Positions 41,130 through 52,916 are shown, numbered from the stretch's first letter. The stretch: DNA of 64,000 nucleotides from Variovorax sp. OV329 (GCF_900114785.1 NZ_FOUG01000003.1:310001-374000); one strand, 5' to 3'. Program-made: numbers and translations. Notes: generated by a model not told the origin, from the letters alone.

Positions 41130-42812
41130 ATGCGGAAATCAGCATCGGGCCTGGTCAACGTACGCGCCATCAGCGGTACCCACGTCGTATTTCTCGCTCT
41201 AGACATGCGTGAACAGGACGCTCGGGGGCTCATGGGCTTTGCAATCCAGCGAACGGACCTGACCGAGGACGAAACTGTCTGGCTACGCGGCAACAAGACA
41301 TTTGCGAGCATCCGCCCCCCGACCGGGTTTGAGGACGCGAGCAGCAGGCAGCATCCGTTCCAAGTTTTCCAATGGGCCGACTACACGGCGAAACCTGGCT
41401 ATCGATACAAGTATCGCGTCATCCCGATGTTCGGACGCCCCGGAAAGCTGGAAGAGAAAACACCCACTGACCTGACAATTGAGGCCGAGCCCTTGAGTGC
41501 AGGCAAGCACGACTTGCACTTCAATCGTGGTGCGATCGCATCGCAGGCGTTTGTGCAACGCTTTCCAGGGCAAACTTTGAATGAAGCGGGTGCCCCCGCC
41601 TATTCCTGGCTTGCGCGTGATCTGGTCCCTGCGCTCATCAATTTCATCGGCTTGGCGAAGAACGCCGACTACAGCTTGCATGCGGCGATCTACGAGCTCA
41701 ATGTACCCGGCGATCAACCTTGGCCGGATGTGCTGGCCGCGTTCAAGGCCGCGAGCGAAGCAGGCGCTGACGTCAAGCTCATCTACCACGCTGGCAGCGA
41801 CGACACAGGAGTGAAGAACGGCAAGGTTCTCACGAAGGTCAAGTTCAAGGGCGGAGTGGCCATTGCGCGCAGGAATGCCAAACTGATGCACAACAAGTTC
41901 ATCGTGATCAGTCGCAAAGGCAAGCCAGTGGCTGTCTGGACCGGATCCACGAACTTGAGCCGCAATGCCCTATACGGTCAATTGAACTTCGGACACGTCG
42001 TTCGAGACAAGGACGTTGCAAAGCGCTTCCTCGCGTACTGGGAGAAACTGCGCGGTGACCCGAGCTCTGAGGAGCTCAAGGACTGGACCGAAACAGAAAA
42101 CGCACTGCCTCCTGTAGACGACGGGGACGAGATACTTCCAATCTTCTCACCTCATCGAGGCGAAAGCGTGTTCAAGTGGTGGATCGAACTGGCGTCCGCA
42201 GGCCGTCCCTTGTTCATGACCTTCCCGTTCGGAATCGTCAAGGATTTCCGGCCGCCATTCGACGTCAGCGACCAAGTGCTTCGCTTCGCCTTGCTGGACA
42301 AGTACGTCAATGGCGGGAGCAAGGCGTCGCGGGATGCAGCCATTCAGGACATCGAGCGAATTCGCCGACACCCGAATATCGGCATGGCGCTGGGCAATCA
42401 CATCTATGTCGACTGGATCGATGGCTGGCGCAAGGAGAGCGACCCCATCGGAGTGAATGTCAACTGGATTCACACGAAGTTCATGCTGATCGACCCCTTG
42501 GGAAGGAAGCCGGTCACCCTCGCAGGCTCTGCAAACTTCAGTTCGGCCAGCGTGACCGACAACGACGAGAACATGCTCTTGATCCGGGGAGACACACGGG
42601 TTGCCGACATCTTCTTCGGCGAGTTCATGCGGGTCTTCGCGCACCACCGATTTCGCGAGTCGGTCAAGCGGCACATCGAGGAGCATGGAAGTGCGGCGCG
42701 TGACACATGGAAACCACAAGATCTGTTCGAGACATGGACCGAGTGGGTTCCGTCGCACTTCAAACCAGGCTCTGAGAAGGACATCAAGCGGCGATACTTC
42801 ATCGGTGCATGA
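41130..42812 (+). CDS. Phospholipase D-superfamily protein (two HKD motifs)
   Basis: 560-residue protein without a signal peptide. An N-terminal beta-rich domain (about 1-130) precedes two PLD catalytic motifs: HNKFIVISRKGKPVAVWTGSTN (His near residue 254) and HTKFMLIDPLGRKPVTLAGSAN (His near 449). Each has the H-x-K and the GS-x-N of the family. It may be a nuclease, phospholipase or phosphatidyltransferase; the large N-terminal domain is not typical of cardiolipin synthase. GGAGGG precedes the ATG. Its stop overlaps a micro-ORF. Confidence 0.84.
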   Translation: MRKSASGLVNVRAISGTHVVFLALDMREQDARGLMGFAIQRTDLTEDETVWLRGNKTFASIRPPTGFEDASSRQHPFQVFQWADYTAKPGYRYKYRVIPMFGRPGKLEEKTPTDLTIEAEPLSAGKHDLHFNRGAIASQAFVQRFPGQTLNEAGAPAYSWLARDLVPALINFIGLAKNADYSLHAAIYELNVPGDQPWPDVLAAFKAASEAGADVKLIYHAGSDDTGVKNGKVLTKVKFKGGVAIARRNAKLMHNKFIVISRKGKPVAVWTGSTNLSRNALYGQLNFGHVVRDKDVAKRFLAYWEKLRGDPSSEELKDWTETENALPPVDDGDEILPIFSPHRGESVFKWWIELASAGRPLFMTFPFGIVKDFRPPFDVSDQVLRFALLDKYVNGGSKASRDAAIQDIERIRRHPNIGMALGNHIYVDWIDGWRKESDPIGVNVNWIHTKFMLIDPLGRKPVTLAGSANFSSASVTDNDENMLLIRGDTRVADIFFGEFMRVFAHHRFRESVKRHIEEHGSAARDTWKPQDLFETWTEWVPSHFKPGSEKDIKRRYFIGA

Positions 42813-42967
42813 ACGACCAGGAGCGATCTGAGATCGACAGGGGTTCGAAAGGTAAACGTTGTGACCTGTCCGTATCGGCGGGTGATGCCAGTGTTGCCAT
42901 CTGGCTCGCGCCTTCTGTGGTGGCAGCGCTCGTGTCAGTATGCGGCGCGTTCGTCGGAATGGTCTGA
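42809..42967 (+). CDS. 52-residue single-pass membrane micro-protein coupled to the PLD gene
   Basis: The ATG overlaps the PLD stop codon (ATGA at 42809-42812). The peptide starts MNDQERSEIDRGSKGKRCDL and ends with a hydrophobic helix (AIWLAPSVVAALVSVCGAFVGMV) at the extreme C-terminus, like a tail-anchored protein. No family is recognised. The overlap suggests coupled translation and a link in function with the PLD protein. Confidence 0.5.
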   Translation: MNDQERSEIDRGSKGKRCDLSVSAGDASVAIWLAPSVVAALVSVCGAFVGMV

Positions 42968-42990
42968 GTCGCCCCGGCCGTGGCATCCGC

Positions 42991-43470
42991 TCAATCGATA
43001 TACGACAAGGGCAGCGCGGTCGTGAACTTGAGTTCCTCCATGGCGAAGCTGGAGGACACGTCGAACAGTTGCGTGCCCGCGATCAGCCGCTTGTAGACCT
43101 GGTCGTAGGCGGCGATGTCGGGCACCACGACGCGCAGCAGGTAGTCCACGTCGCCGCTCATCCGGTAGAACTCGACCACTTCGGGAATGGCCTCGATGGT
43201 GGCGCGAAAGCGGTCGAACCAGGCCTGCGAATGGGTGTTGGTGCGCACCGAGACGAAGACGGTCACGCCCACGTTGACCTTGTCGCGGTCCACCAGCATC
43301 ACGTTGCGGGTGATGACACCTGCTTCCTTGAGGCGCTGCACGCGCCGCCAGCAAGGCGTGGGCGAGAGCCCCACGGACTCGGCGAGTTCGGCGACCTGAA
43401 GCTCGGCGTTTTCCTGCAGAAGGGCCAGAAGCCTTTTGTCGATGGAATCCAATTTTACTGATTTGCTCAT
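42991..43470 (-). CDS. Lrp/AsnC-family regulator, DecR-like
   Basis: 159-residue regulator. The helix-turn-helix (LDSIDKRLLALLQENAELQVAELAESVGLSPTPCWRRVQRLKEAGVI) is joined to the RAM domain (GVTVFVSVRTNTHSQAWFDRF, SGDVDYLLRVVVPDIAAYDQVYKRL, SSSFAMEELKFTTALPL). The SPTPCWRR recognition helix and SSSFAME ending resemble E. coli DecR (YbaO), which senses cysteine and activates cysteine desulfidase genes. It is divergent from the cysteine desulfurase fusion gene, in line with such a role. Confidence 0.9.
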   Translation of the reverse strand: MSKSVKLDSIDKRLLALLQENAELQVAELAESVGLSPTPCWRRVQRLKEAGVITRNVMLVDRDKVNVGVTVFVSVRTNTHSQAWFDRFRATIEAIPEVVEFYRMSGDVDYLLRVVVPDIAAYDQVYKRLIAGTQLFDVSSSFAMEELKFTTALPLSYID

Positions 43471-43483
43471 ATGTAGAAATGGA

Positions 43484-43518
43484 TGCTAATACGTGAGGCG
43501 TGCGAGGGTAATTTAGCA
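43484..43518. promoter_or_regulatory. Inverted repeat between the DecR-like and desulfurase genes
   Basis: TGCTAA (43484-43489) and TTAGCA (43513-43518) are arms of an inverted repeat with a 23-bp centre, in the 84-bp gap between divergent genes. It is a candidate Lrp-type binding site. Confidence 0.45.
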
Positions 43519-43554
43519 CGTCCATTCCCTCCGAGCGTCTGCACAATTCCCCGG

Positions 43555-45816
43555 ATGGAAATCTATCTCGACGCCAACGCCACCACCCCGGTCCTGCCCC
43601 AGGCGCGCTCTGCCGCGCTCGCCGTCATGTCGGAAACCTTCGGCAACCCGAGCAGCATCCACGGCAGCGGCCTGCGGGCCCGCGCCCTGCTGGACCAGGT
43701 GCGGGCGGCCGCGCGTCGCGTCCTGGGCGCGCCGAGTGGGCAGTTGATGTTCACCAGCGGCGCGACCGAGGGCATCCAGACGGCGGTGCTCTCGGCCCTG
43801 CATGCGTTGCGCCAGCGTCGCGTGTCGGGCGAAAGCATCCCGGGCCAACTGCTCTACGGTGCCACCGAACACAAGGCGGTGCCCGAGGCACTGCGCCACT
43901 GGAACGCACTCCTGGGCCTGAACCTGGAGATCCGGGCCATCCCGGTGGGCATCGACGGCCGGCATGACCGGGGCTGGCTGCGCGCCCATGCTGGCGATGC
44001 GGGCCTGGTGTGCACCATGGCCGCCAACAATGAAACAGGCGTGATCAGCGACCTGGACGGCATCGCCGACGCGCTGGCGCAGAGCCCAGCACTCTGGCTG
44101 GTCGATGGCGTGCAGGCCCTGGGCAAGCTGCCCTTGCGGCTGGCCGAGCGGCGCATCGACTACGCACCCTTCTCGGGGCACAAGCTCTACGCGCCCAAGG
44201 GCATTGGTTTGCTCTATGTGCGCGAGGGTGCGCCCGTCACGCCGCTGCTGACGGGTGGTGGGCAGGAGGGCGCGTCGCGTGCCGGCACCGAGAACATGGC
44301 GGGCATCGCCGCCCTCGGCGCGGTGCTGGCGGCGCTCGAAGCGGGCGACGTGTTCGCGAGCGGCGATGTGCTGCGCGCGCAGCGCGAACGGCTGGCCGAC
44401 GCCCTTGGCGAAGCTTTCCCCGGCGTGGTGTTCAACGCACCCTTCGATTGCAGCCTCCCCACCACCCTGAATTTCTCCGTGCCCGGGCTGAGCGCGCGCC
44501 TCCTGCTCGATCTCTTCGATGCCGCCGGCCTGCGCGTGAGCGGTGGCTCCGCCTGCAGCGCCGCCAAGGCGCAACCCAGCTACGTGCTGCAGGCCATGGG
44601 CCTGCCGGCTTGGCAGACCGCCTCGGCGGTTCGCCTGTCCTTCGGCGCGGCCGACACGCCTGCGCTGATCGACGAGGCCTGCGCGCGCTTGCGCGACTGC
44701 GGCGAGATGCTGCGCGCCACCTGCCAGGGTGCCGAAGCGTCTGGCGCGGCGGGACCGCTGGACCCGCTCACCCGATTCGTCGTCGATGGCGCCTGCTGCT
44801 ACGTCGTGGCCGATGCACAGAGCCGCCGCTGCGTCGTCATCGACCCCTTGCCCGAACTGACCGAGCGCCTGGCGCAATGGATCAGCTGCCGCCAGGGCGT
44901 GCTGGCCGCCGTGCTCGACACCCACAGCCACGGCGACCATGTCTCGTCCGCGCAGTCGCTGATCGACGCGCTGGCTCCGGCGCAGGTCGATCTTTTTCCC
45001 GTACGCGACGGACTGGGCTGGCCTGCGGAAGCCGCAATCGTTGCGCTGGGCGCGCATCGGCTCACGCGGCTTCACATCCCCGGCCACACGCAGGATTCCA
45101 CGGCCTACCTGCTGCACGATGCGCAGGGCCTGCGGCTGGCCTTCGTCGGCGACATGGTGATGCCGGGCGCGCTGGGACGCAGCGACTTCGAACAGAGCGC
45201 GCCGCATTCCTTCGCCGCCTCGCTCAAGACGCTGGAAGCCGCGGTCGGCCCGCACACGCTGCTGCTGCCGGCGCACGACTACGACAACTTCTTCGCCACC
45301 ACCTTGAGCGTCGAGTGCGCGGCCCATCCGCTGCTGGCCGGCGCCTTGACGGGCGTTGTCGATGCACAGGCTTTCGCCATGGAAAAGGCTGCGCTGGAGC
45401 GGAACCTCGCGCCGACCGAGTACCAGACCCTCGCCTGCGGCGCGCGCACCGCCTGCGCGCTTGCGATGGAAAACGTCGAGCTGCCGGCGGAGCAAGTGCG
45501 AGAGCAGTTGCGCACCGGCCAGGCGCTGCAGCTCATCGACGTGCGCGAAGCCTTCGAGGCGCGGATGGGAACCGCCGGTTCTCTGGACGCCGAGCCGGTG
45601 CCGCTGTCGACCCTGGTCGGCGCACTGCCGCGCTGGGGCGCCCTGGCCGCCGACGTGCCGCTCGTCTTCGTCTGCCGCAGCGGCAACCGCAGTGCCCAGG
45701 CCGCGCGGGCCCTTCGCCGCCTTGGCCATGCGCAGGCCTGGAGCCTGGCGGGTGGGCTCGCGCTGTGGCCGGTGGATGCACAAGCGGTACCGGGTGGCGA
45801 AGCGCTTGCGATCTGA
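43555..45816 (+). CDS. Cysteine desulfurase - persulfide dioxygenase-like - rhodanese fusion
   Basis: 753-residue three-domain enzyme. Residues 1-390: class V PLP cysteine desulfurase (YLDANATTP, PLP Lys in SGHKLYAPKG near 211, catalytic Cys in GGSACSAAK near 334). Residues 400-650: metallo-beta-lactamase fold with THSHGDH, HIPGHTQDST, GDMVMPGALGRSDF and LPAHDYDNF, resembling ETHE1 persulfide dioxygenase. Residues 655-750: rhodanese (LIDVREAFEARMG, active Cys in VFVCRSGNRSAQAA). The order suggests that sulfur removed from cysteine is oxidised or transferred within one protein. The ATG at 43555 is where desulfurase similarity starts. Confidence 0.9.
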   Translation: MEIYLDANATTPVLPQARSAALAVMSETFGNPSSIHGSGLRARALLDQVRAAARRVLGAPSGQLMFTSGATEGIQTAVLSALHALRQRRVSGESIPGQLLYGATEHKAVPEALRHWNALLGLNLEIRAIPVGIDGRHDRGWLRAHAGDAGLVCTMAANNETGVISDLDGIADALAQSPALWLVDGVQALGKLPLRLAERRIDYAPFSGHKLYAPKGIGLLYVREGAPVTPLLTGGGQEGASRAGTENMAGIAALGAVLAALEAGDVFASGDVLRAQRERLADALGEAFPGVVFNAPFDCSLPTTLNFSVPGLSARLLLDLFDAAGLRVSGGSACSAAKAQPSYVLQAMGLPAWQTASAVRLSFGAADTPALIDEACARLRDCGEMLRATCQGAEASGAAGPLDPLTRFVVDGACCYVVADAQSRRCVVIDPLPELTERLAQWISCRQGVLAAVLDTHSHGDHVSSAQSLIDALAPAQVDLFPVRDGLGWPAEAAIVALGAHRLTRLHIPGHTQDSTAYLLHDAQGLRLAFVGDMVMPGALGRSDFEQSAPHSFAASLKTLEAAVGPHTLLLPAHDYDNFFATTLSVECAAHPLLAGALTGVVDAQAFAMEKAALERNLAPTEYQTLACGARTACALAMENVELPAEQVREQLRTGQALQLIDVREAFEARMGTAGSLDAEPVPLSTLVGALPRWGALAADVPLVFVCRSGNRSAQAARALRRLGHAQAWSLAGGLALWPVDAQAVPGGEALAI

Positions 45817-45849
45817 ATCTGCCGCCTGACGCGGCGCCGTGCCTGCCGA

Positions 45850-47427
45850 TCAGAGCAGGGATTCGATGGGCAGCACCTTGAGGAAATTCACCCACCCGCG
45901 GCGCAGGGCGCTCGTGCCGGGTTCGTCCGAAAACACGGTCTCCTTGCCGCCCTCGTTCTCGACCCATTCGAGCTTCCCCTCGGGCGTGAGCCGCACCTGG
46001 TAGGCCACGTGGGGCAGGCGGCCGTCGAGCTGGCTCGACAGCTGCCCGGCCAACTGCGGACTGTCGATGACCACGCCCATCTCGGTGTTCAGCCGCGCCG
46101 AGCGCGGGTCCAGGTTGAAGGAGCCGACGAAGATGCGCTGGCGATCCGCCGCGAAGGTCTTGGCGTGCAGGCTCGCCGCGGAGCCGCCGCCGGTCGAGCC
46201 GCTGCCCGGCAGGCCGCGCGGCCTGCTTTCCTCGCTGGGCGGCGGAACGGCCGCGCCCGGCTTGAGTTCGAAGAGCGTCACGCCGGCTTCGAGCAACTGC
46301 TTGCGGTACTTGGCATAGCCGGCATGCACCGGCGCCACATCGGTGGCCGAGAGCGAATTGGTCAGCACCCGCACCTTCACGCCGCGCCGCGTCAGTTCGC
46401 CGAGGGCGGCCGTGCCGTCCTTGCCCGGCACGAAATAGGGCGAGACCAGGTCCAGTTCCTTCTGCGACTGGCCCAGGGCCCGCTCCAGCCGGGGCAGCAT
46501 CTGCAGGTCGGTCCGGTCGGCGGGCTGCAGTGCCTTGGCCGGGTCATCATGGACCACGTGCGCGGTGGTCCACTCGAAGTCCACCTGGCCCTGGATCACC
46601 TGCGCGACCAGGGGCGTGCGCTGCGTGGTTTCGATGTACTCGCGCGCCTCGGACCGGCCGCGGTTTGCTTCCCACTCGGCCTTCAGCGTGTCCGCGCTCT
46701 CGGGCGTGACGCCCGACAGCATGCTGGCGGCCGGATAGGCCGAGGCGCTGTTCCAGAACAGGTCGAACTCCTGCGACACCTCGCGCACCACCGGGCCCAC
46801 GGACATCACGTCCAGGTCCTGGAAACCCACTTCCATGTTGGCGCCGAAGTATTCGTCGCCGATGTTGCGCCCGCCCACGATGGACACCTGGTTGTCCGCG
46901 GTAAAGGACTTGTTATGCATGCGGTGGTTCACCCGCGTGAAGTCGCTCAGGAAGTCGCCGGCCCGGAAGCCGCGGTTGGCGAAGGGATTGAACAGGCGCA
47001 GCTCGATGTTCGGATGCGCATCGAGCGCTGCCAGCATCGGGTCCTGCCCGGCGGTGTTGGCATCGTCGATCAGTATCCGCACGCGCACGCCGCGCTCGGC
47101 CGCGCGCCACACCTCTTCCCACAGCAGCAGGCCGGTGGTGTCGCGGTGCCAGATGTAGTACTGCAGGTCCAGACTGCGCTGCGCGCCCCGGGCGAGCAGG
47201 ATGCGCGCGGCGAAAGCCTCGTTGGCCTCCGGCAGGGCGCGGATGCCCGACTTGCCCGGATGAGCGGCCGTCATGCGGCGCACGCCCTGGCCCAGGCGCG
47301 TGTCGTCGGTGCTCGCGAGGGCCTTCGACTCGGCTTTCGGAACGTCGGCGGGCAGCGAGGCACAGCCGGTGAAGAGAAGCACGAGGGTGCTGGCGAGGGC
47401 GGCACGCAGGATCGACTGGGGCGACAC
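45850..47427 (-). CDS. PLD-family lipoprotein (cardiolipin synthase-like)
   Basis: 525-residue exported protein. The lipoprotein signal (LASTLVLLFTGC) is followed by two PLD motifs, HNKSFTADNQVSIVGGRN and HAKTFAADRQRIFVGSFN. LDLQYYIWHRDTTGLLLWEEVWRAAERGVRVRILIDD and LVSPYFVPGKDGTAALGELTRRGVKVRVLTNSLSATD also match ClsC-like phosphatidyltransferases. The GTG at 47427 follows GGAGAAGCC; the longer open frame upstream overlaps the efflux gene and is rejected. Confidence 0.87.
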   Translation of the reverse strand: MSPQSILRAALASTLVLLFTGCASLPADVPKAESKALASTDDTRLGQGVRRMTAAHPGKSGIRALPEANEAFAARILLARGAQRSLDLQYYIWHRDTTGLLLWEEVWRAAERGVRVRILIDDANTAGQDPMLAALDAHPNIELRLFNPFANRGFRAGDFLSDFTRVNHRMHNKSFTADNQVSIVGGRNIGDEYFGANMEVGFQDLDVMSVGPVVREVSQEFDLFWNSASAYPAASMLSGVTPESADTLKAEWEANRGRSEAREYIETTQRTPLVAQVIQGQVDFEWTTAHVVHDDPAKALQPADRTDLQMLPRLERALGQSQKELDLVSPYFVPGKDGTAALGELTRRGVKVRVLTNSLSATDVAPVHAGYAKYRKQLLEAGVTLFELKPGAAVPPPSEESRPRGLPGSGSTGGGSAASLHAKTFAADRQRIFVGSFNLDPRSARLNTEMGVVIDSPQLAGQLSSQLDGRLPHVAYQVRLTPEGKLEWVENEGGKETVFSDEPGTSALRRGWVNFLKVLPIESLL

Positions 47428-47459
47428 GGCTTCTCCGGACAACGAGGGTGCCGCAAATT

Positions 47460-49001
47460 CTAGTGCGGCACCTCCGCCGGAGCGCCCCCCGTCTGCGAGC
47501 GCCGCGGACTGCGGATCAGCAGCAGCAGTGGAATCGCCAGCACGGTCACGAGCATCATGACGCCGAAGTCGTTGAGGTAGCCGATGAGCGCACTCTGGCG
47601 CGTCACCTCGTTGTTGAGAACCGCCAGCCCGGCCAGTGTGTCGGGGCTGATCATCGCGGGCAGGTTCGCCAGCCCGTGGTTGCCCGGCCCGACCAGCGCC
47701 GACAGCTGCGCATGCGCCTTGCCCGAGCCTTCGGTCAGCAGCGCCTGCACGATCGAGATGCCCACGCTGCTGCCGATGTTGCGCAGCAGGCTGAACACCG
47801 GCGTGCCGTCGTGCCGCAGGTGCGGTGGCAGCGTCGCGAAGGTGGCGGCGGACAGCGGCACGAAGGTGAAGCCGATGCCCAGGCCCTGGATGAAGCCGGA
47901 GGTGACGATGAGCGTGCTGTCCATCTGCAGCGTGAGCTGCGTCATCTGCCACAGCGAGAAGGCGGTGAGCCCGAAACCCACCGCCATGATGGCGCGCACG
48001 TCCACCCGCTGCACCAGCCGCCCGACCACCAGCATCGCGAGCATGGTGCCGATGCCGCGCGGCGCCGTGACCTCGCCGGTGTAGATCACCGGGTAGCCCA
48101 TCAGGCCCTGCAGGAAGCTGGGCAAGAGCGCCATCGTGGCGAACAGGATCATGCCGACGATGAAGGCGAACAGCAGGCCGGTGACGAAGTTGCGGTCCTT
48201 GAGCAACTCGCGGTTGAAGAAGGAGGTGCCGCGCGCGGTGGCCGTGTGCACCACGAAGAAGGCGAAGGCGACGAGCGCGGCAGCGGCCTCCAGCTTGATC
48301 TCCCAGGAGTCGAACCAGTCCAGCTGCTCGCCGCGGTCCAGAAAGAGTTGCAGCATGCCGATGGCGATGCTGAGCGTGACGAAGCCGAAGACGTCCAGCC
48401 GCTCGCCCTGCGGCCGGCTTTCCGGCAGGTAGCGGGCGATGCCCCACCAGGCGAACACGCCCACCGGCAGGTTGATGAAGAAGACCCAGCGCCAGTCGAA
48501 GTTCTCGGTCAGCCAGCCGCCCAGCAGCGGGCCGAGGATGGGGCCGACCATGATGCCCGCGCCCCAGATGGCCATGGCCTGTCCCACCTTCTCGCGCGGG
48601 TTGATGTCCAGCAGCACCGCCTGCGACAGCGGCACCAGCGCCGCGCCGAACACGCCCTGAAGCAGGCGCGCGGCGACGATGCCCACCAGCGAGGTGGCCA
48701 GGCCGCACAGCGCTGAGGCGATGGTGAAGCCCACCACCGAGATCAGGAAGACCTTGCGCCGCCCGAACTGGCCGCACAGCCAGCCGGTGAGCGGCAGTGC
48801 GATGGCCGAGGCCACGATGTAGGAGGTCAGCACCCAGGTGATCTGGTCCTGCGAGGCCTGAAGGCTGCCCTGCATGTGGGGCAGGGCGACGTTGGCGATG
48901 GTGGTGTCCAGCGCCTGCATGATCGTCGCCAGCATGATCGAGACGGTGATCATCCCGCGATGCGGGAAGCCGCCGGGTGCCTGCGCAGCGGCGGTGCTCA
49001 T
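47460..49001 (-). CDS. DHA2-family MFS multidrug efflux pump (EmrB-like)
   Basis: 513-residue transporter with 14 predicted membrane helices. Family signatures include MLATIMQALDTTIANVALPHMQGSL, SYIVASAIALPLTGWLCGQFGRRKVF, ARLLQGVFGAALVPLSQAVLLDINP and WRWVFFINLPVGV. It probably exports hydrophobic compounds. It begins in an ATGA overlap with the MarR gene upstream, so both are made from one transcript and the pump is probably repressed by that MarR protein. Confidence 0.92.
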   Translation of the reverse strand: MSTAAAQAPGGFPHRGMITVSIMLATIMQALDTTIANVALPHMQGSLQASQDQITWVLTSYIVASAIALPLTGWLCGQFGRRKVFLISVVGFTIASALCGLATSLVGIVAARLLQGVFGAALVPLSQAVLLDINPREKVGQAMAIWGAGIMVGPILGPLLGGWLTENFDWRWVFFINLPVGVFAWWGIARYLPESRPQGERLDVFGFVTLSIAIGMLQLFLDRGEQLDWFDSWEIKLEAAAALVAFAFFVVHTATARGTSFFNRELLKDRNFVTGLLFAFIVGMILFATMALLPSFLQGLMGYPVIYTGEVTAPRGIGTMLAMLVVGRLVQRVDVRAIMAVGFGLTAFSLWQMTQLTLQMDSTLIVTSGFIQGLGIGFTFVPLSAATFATLPPHLRHDGTPVFSLLRNIGSSVGISIVQALLTEGSGKAHAQLSALVGPGNHGLANLPAMISPDTLAGLAVLNNEVTRQSALIGYLNDFGVMMLVTVLAIPLLLLIRSPRRSQTGGAPAEVPH

Positions 49002-49456
49002 GGCTGTTCCTCCCCGGCAACTGGCGTCATCAGGCCCTGGCGGGCCTTGTTGAGCAGGGCGACCAATTGGCTGCGCTCCCCCGGCGACAAGGCGGCCAGC
49101 GCACGGTCCTGGACGCCGTCGCTGATCTTCATCGCCGCGTCGAGCGCCTTTTCGGCGCCTTCGGCCAGCTGCACTTCCTTCGCGCGCCGGTCGCTGGCGC
49201 TGGCCGTGCGGCGGACCCAACCCCCTGCTTCCAGGCGCTCGCACAGGCCGCCCACGGTCATCGCGCTCAGTTCCACTTCCTGCGCCAGTTCCGCCTGCGA
49301 CATGGGTTCGCCGCGCATGGCCAGCGCCCCTAGCACTCGGCACTGGGCGCGCGAGAGCCCGATGCGCTCGCGTGCCAACCGGTCGAACTGGGCGCCGTAC
49401 AGGCGCGCGACGTCATTGACCAGGAAGCCGAAGCGCTGGGTGAAATCTCTTTTCAT
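48998..49456 (-). CDS. MarR family regulator of the efflux pump
   Basis: 152-residue winged helix: LSRAQCRVLGALAMRGEPMSQAELAQEVELSAMTVGGLCERLEAGGWVRRTASASDRRAKEVQLAEGAEKAL. The DxRxKxV wing is present. AT-rich sequence before the start (CTTATTATAAGCAGGCTTAC around 49465-49484) contains the inverted repeat TAAGC..GCTTA, a likely autoregulatory operator. Confidence 0.88.
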   Translation of the reverse strand: MKRDFTQRFGFLVNDVARLYGAQFDRLARERIGLSRAQCRVLGALAMRGEPMSQAELAQEVELSAMTVGGLCERLEAGGWVRRTASASDRRAKEVQLAEGAEKALDAAMKISDGVQDRALAALSPGERSQLVALLNKARQGLMTPVAGEEQP

Positions 49457-49460
49457 AAGC

Positions 49461-49486
49461 CTACTTATTATAAGCAGGCTTACTAA
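49461..49486 (-). promoter_or_regulatory. Inverted repeat before the efflux MarR gene
   Basis: TAAGCCTACTTATTATAAGC with a further GCTTAC forms nested TAAG/CTTA arms just upstream of the MarR start. This suits a MarR dimer site overlapping the promoter. Confidence 0.5.
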
Positions 49487-49522
49487 ATGGGCGCAGGCAG
49501 ACCGTTGGGCACCGCAGGGCGC

Positions 49523-49828
49523 TCAGCGGCGGGAGCGGACCTTGATGCGCACGGTTTTCACCTGCCAGCCGCGCATGCGCAGGCGACCGACCAGCATGGG
49601 CGCCATCTGGCGCAGCTTGGCCGCTGCGGCGTTGCTGCCGACCAATACGCACCATTCGTCGTCTTCGACCGGTCCGGGCTGCATGCCGGCACGCATCTCG
49701 CGCGGGATCAGGTCCTCCACGGCACGCAGCCGCTCGGCCGAGTCGCGGGCGCGCTCGGCCAGGGCCGCCAGGGTGGGCGAGGCCTCGGTGGCCTGCAGGA
49801 CGGTGAGGGGATTGAAGCGCCGGTTCAC
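49523..49828 (-). CDS. DUF721/DciA-like protein
   Basis: 101-residue protein of the DUF721 group, which includes the helicase-loading factor DciA. NRRFNPLTVLQATEASPTLAALAERARDSAERLRAVEDLIPREMR leads to a basic C-terminal domain with VLVGSNAAAAKLRQMAPMLVGRLRMRGWQVKTVRIKV. Position divergent from secA is common in Burkholderiales. A GTG at 49828 is chosen by similarity; a TTG at 49849 is also possible. Confidence 0.72.
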   Translation of the reverse strand: MNRRFNPLTVLQATEASPTLAALAERARDSAERLRAVEDLIPREMRAGMQPGPVEDDEWCVLVGSNAAAAKLRQMAPMLVGRLRMRGWQVKTVRIKVRSRR

Positions 49829-50017
49829 GGAAGAAATGCGGACAGACAAGGTGGCTAAAATCAACGGTTTGCCGGCAATCCGGCGGCCTGGGCGCCTTGC
49901 GAGCCTTGCAATTGTGCAACGCACGCCCAAGTGTTGATTTTGACTATCTTTAGGAATTCAGGTCCAAGCGCCCGCGCGCGTATACGGCGTATATAGCGCG
50001 GGGGTCGACCTCCACTC

Positions 50018-52795
<2,778 letters not shown>

Positions 52796-52830
52796 GCTGA
52801 TCCAAGGAGCCCCGCGCCCACCTGCACGAC

Positions 52831-52877
52831 GCGCCCGCGCCAGCCGGTCTCCTCCGGCGCCGCGGGCGCATTTTTTT
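52831..52877 (+). terminator. Rho-independent terminator after secA
   Basis: GCGCCCGCG (52831-52839) pairs with CGCGGGCGC (52861-52869), and the inner arms also pair; ATTTTTTT follows. Confidence 0.88.
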
Positions 52878-52916
52878 GTCATCATCGATAGCGCACGTTT
52901 CCCAAGGAGCAAGACG

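Noticed and set aside
45850..49020. 1056-codon frame joining the PLD lipoprotein with upstream sequence
   Set aside because: The upstream part is a shadow of the DHA2 pump gene; the signal peptide and GTG at 47427 mark the true start.
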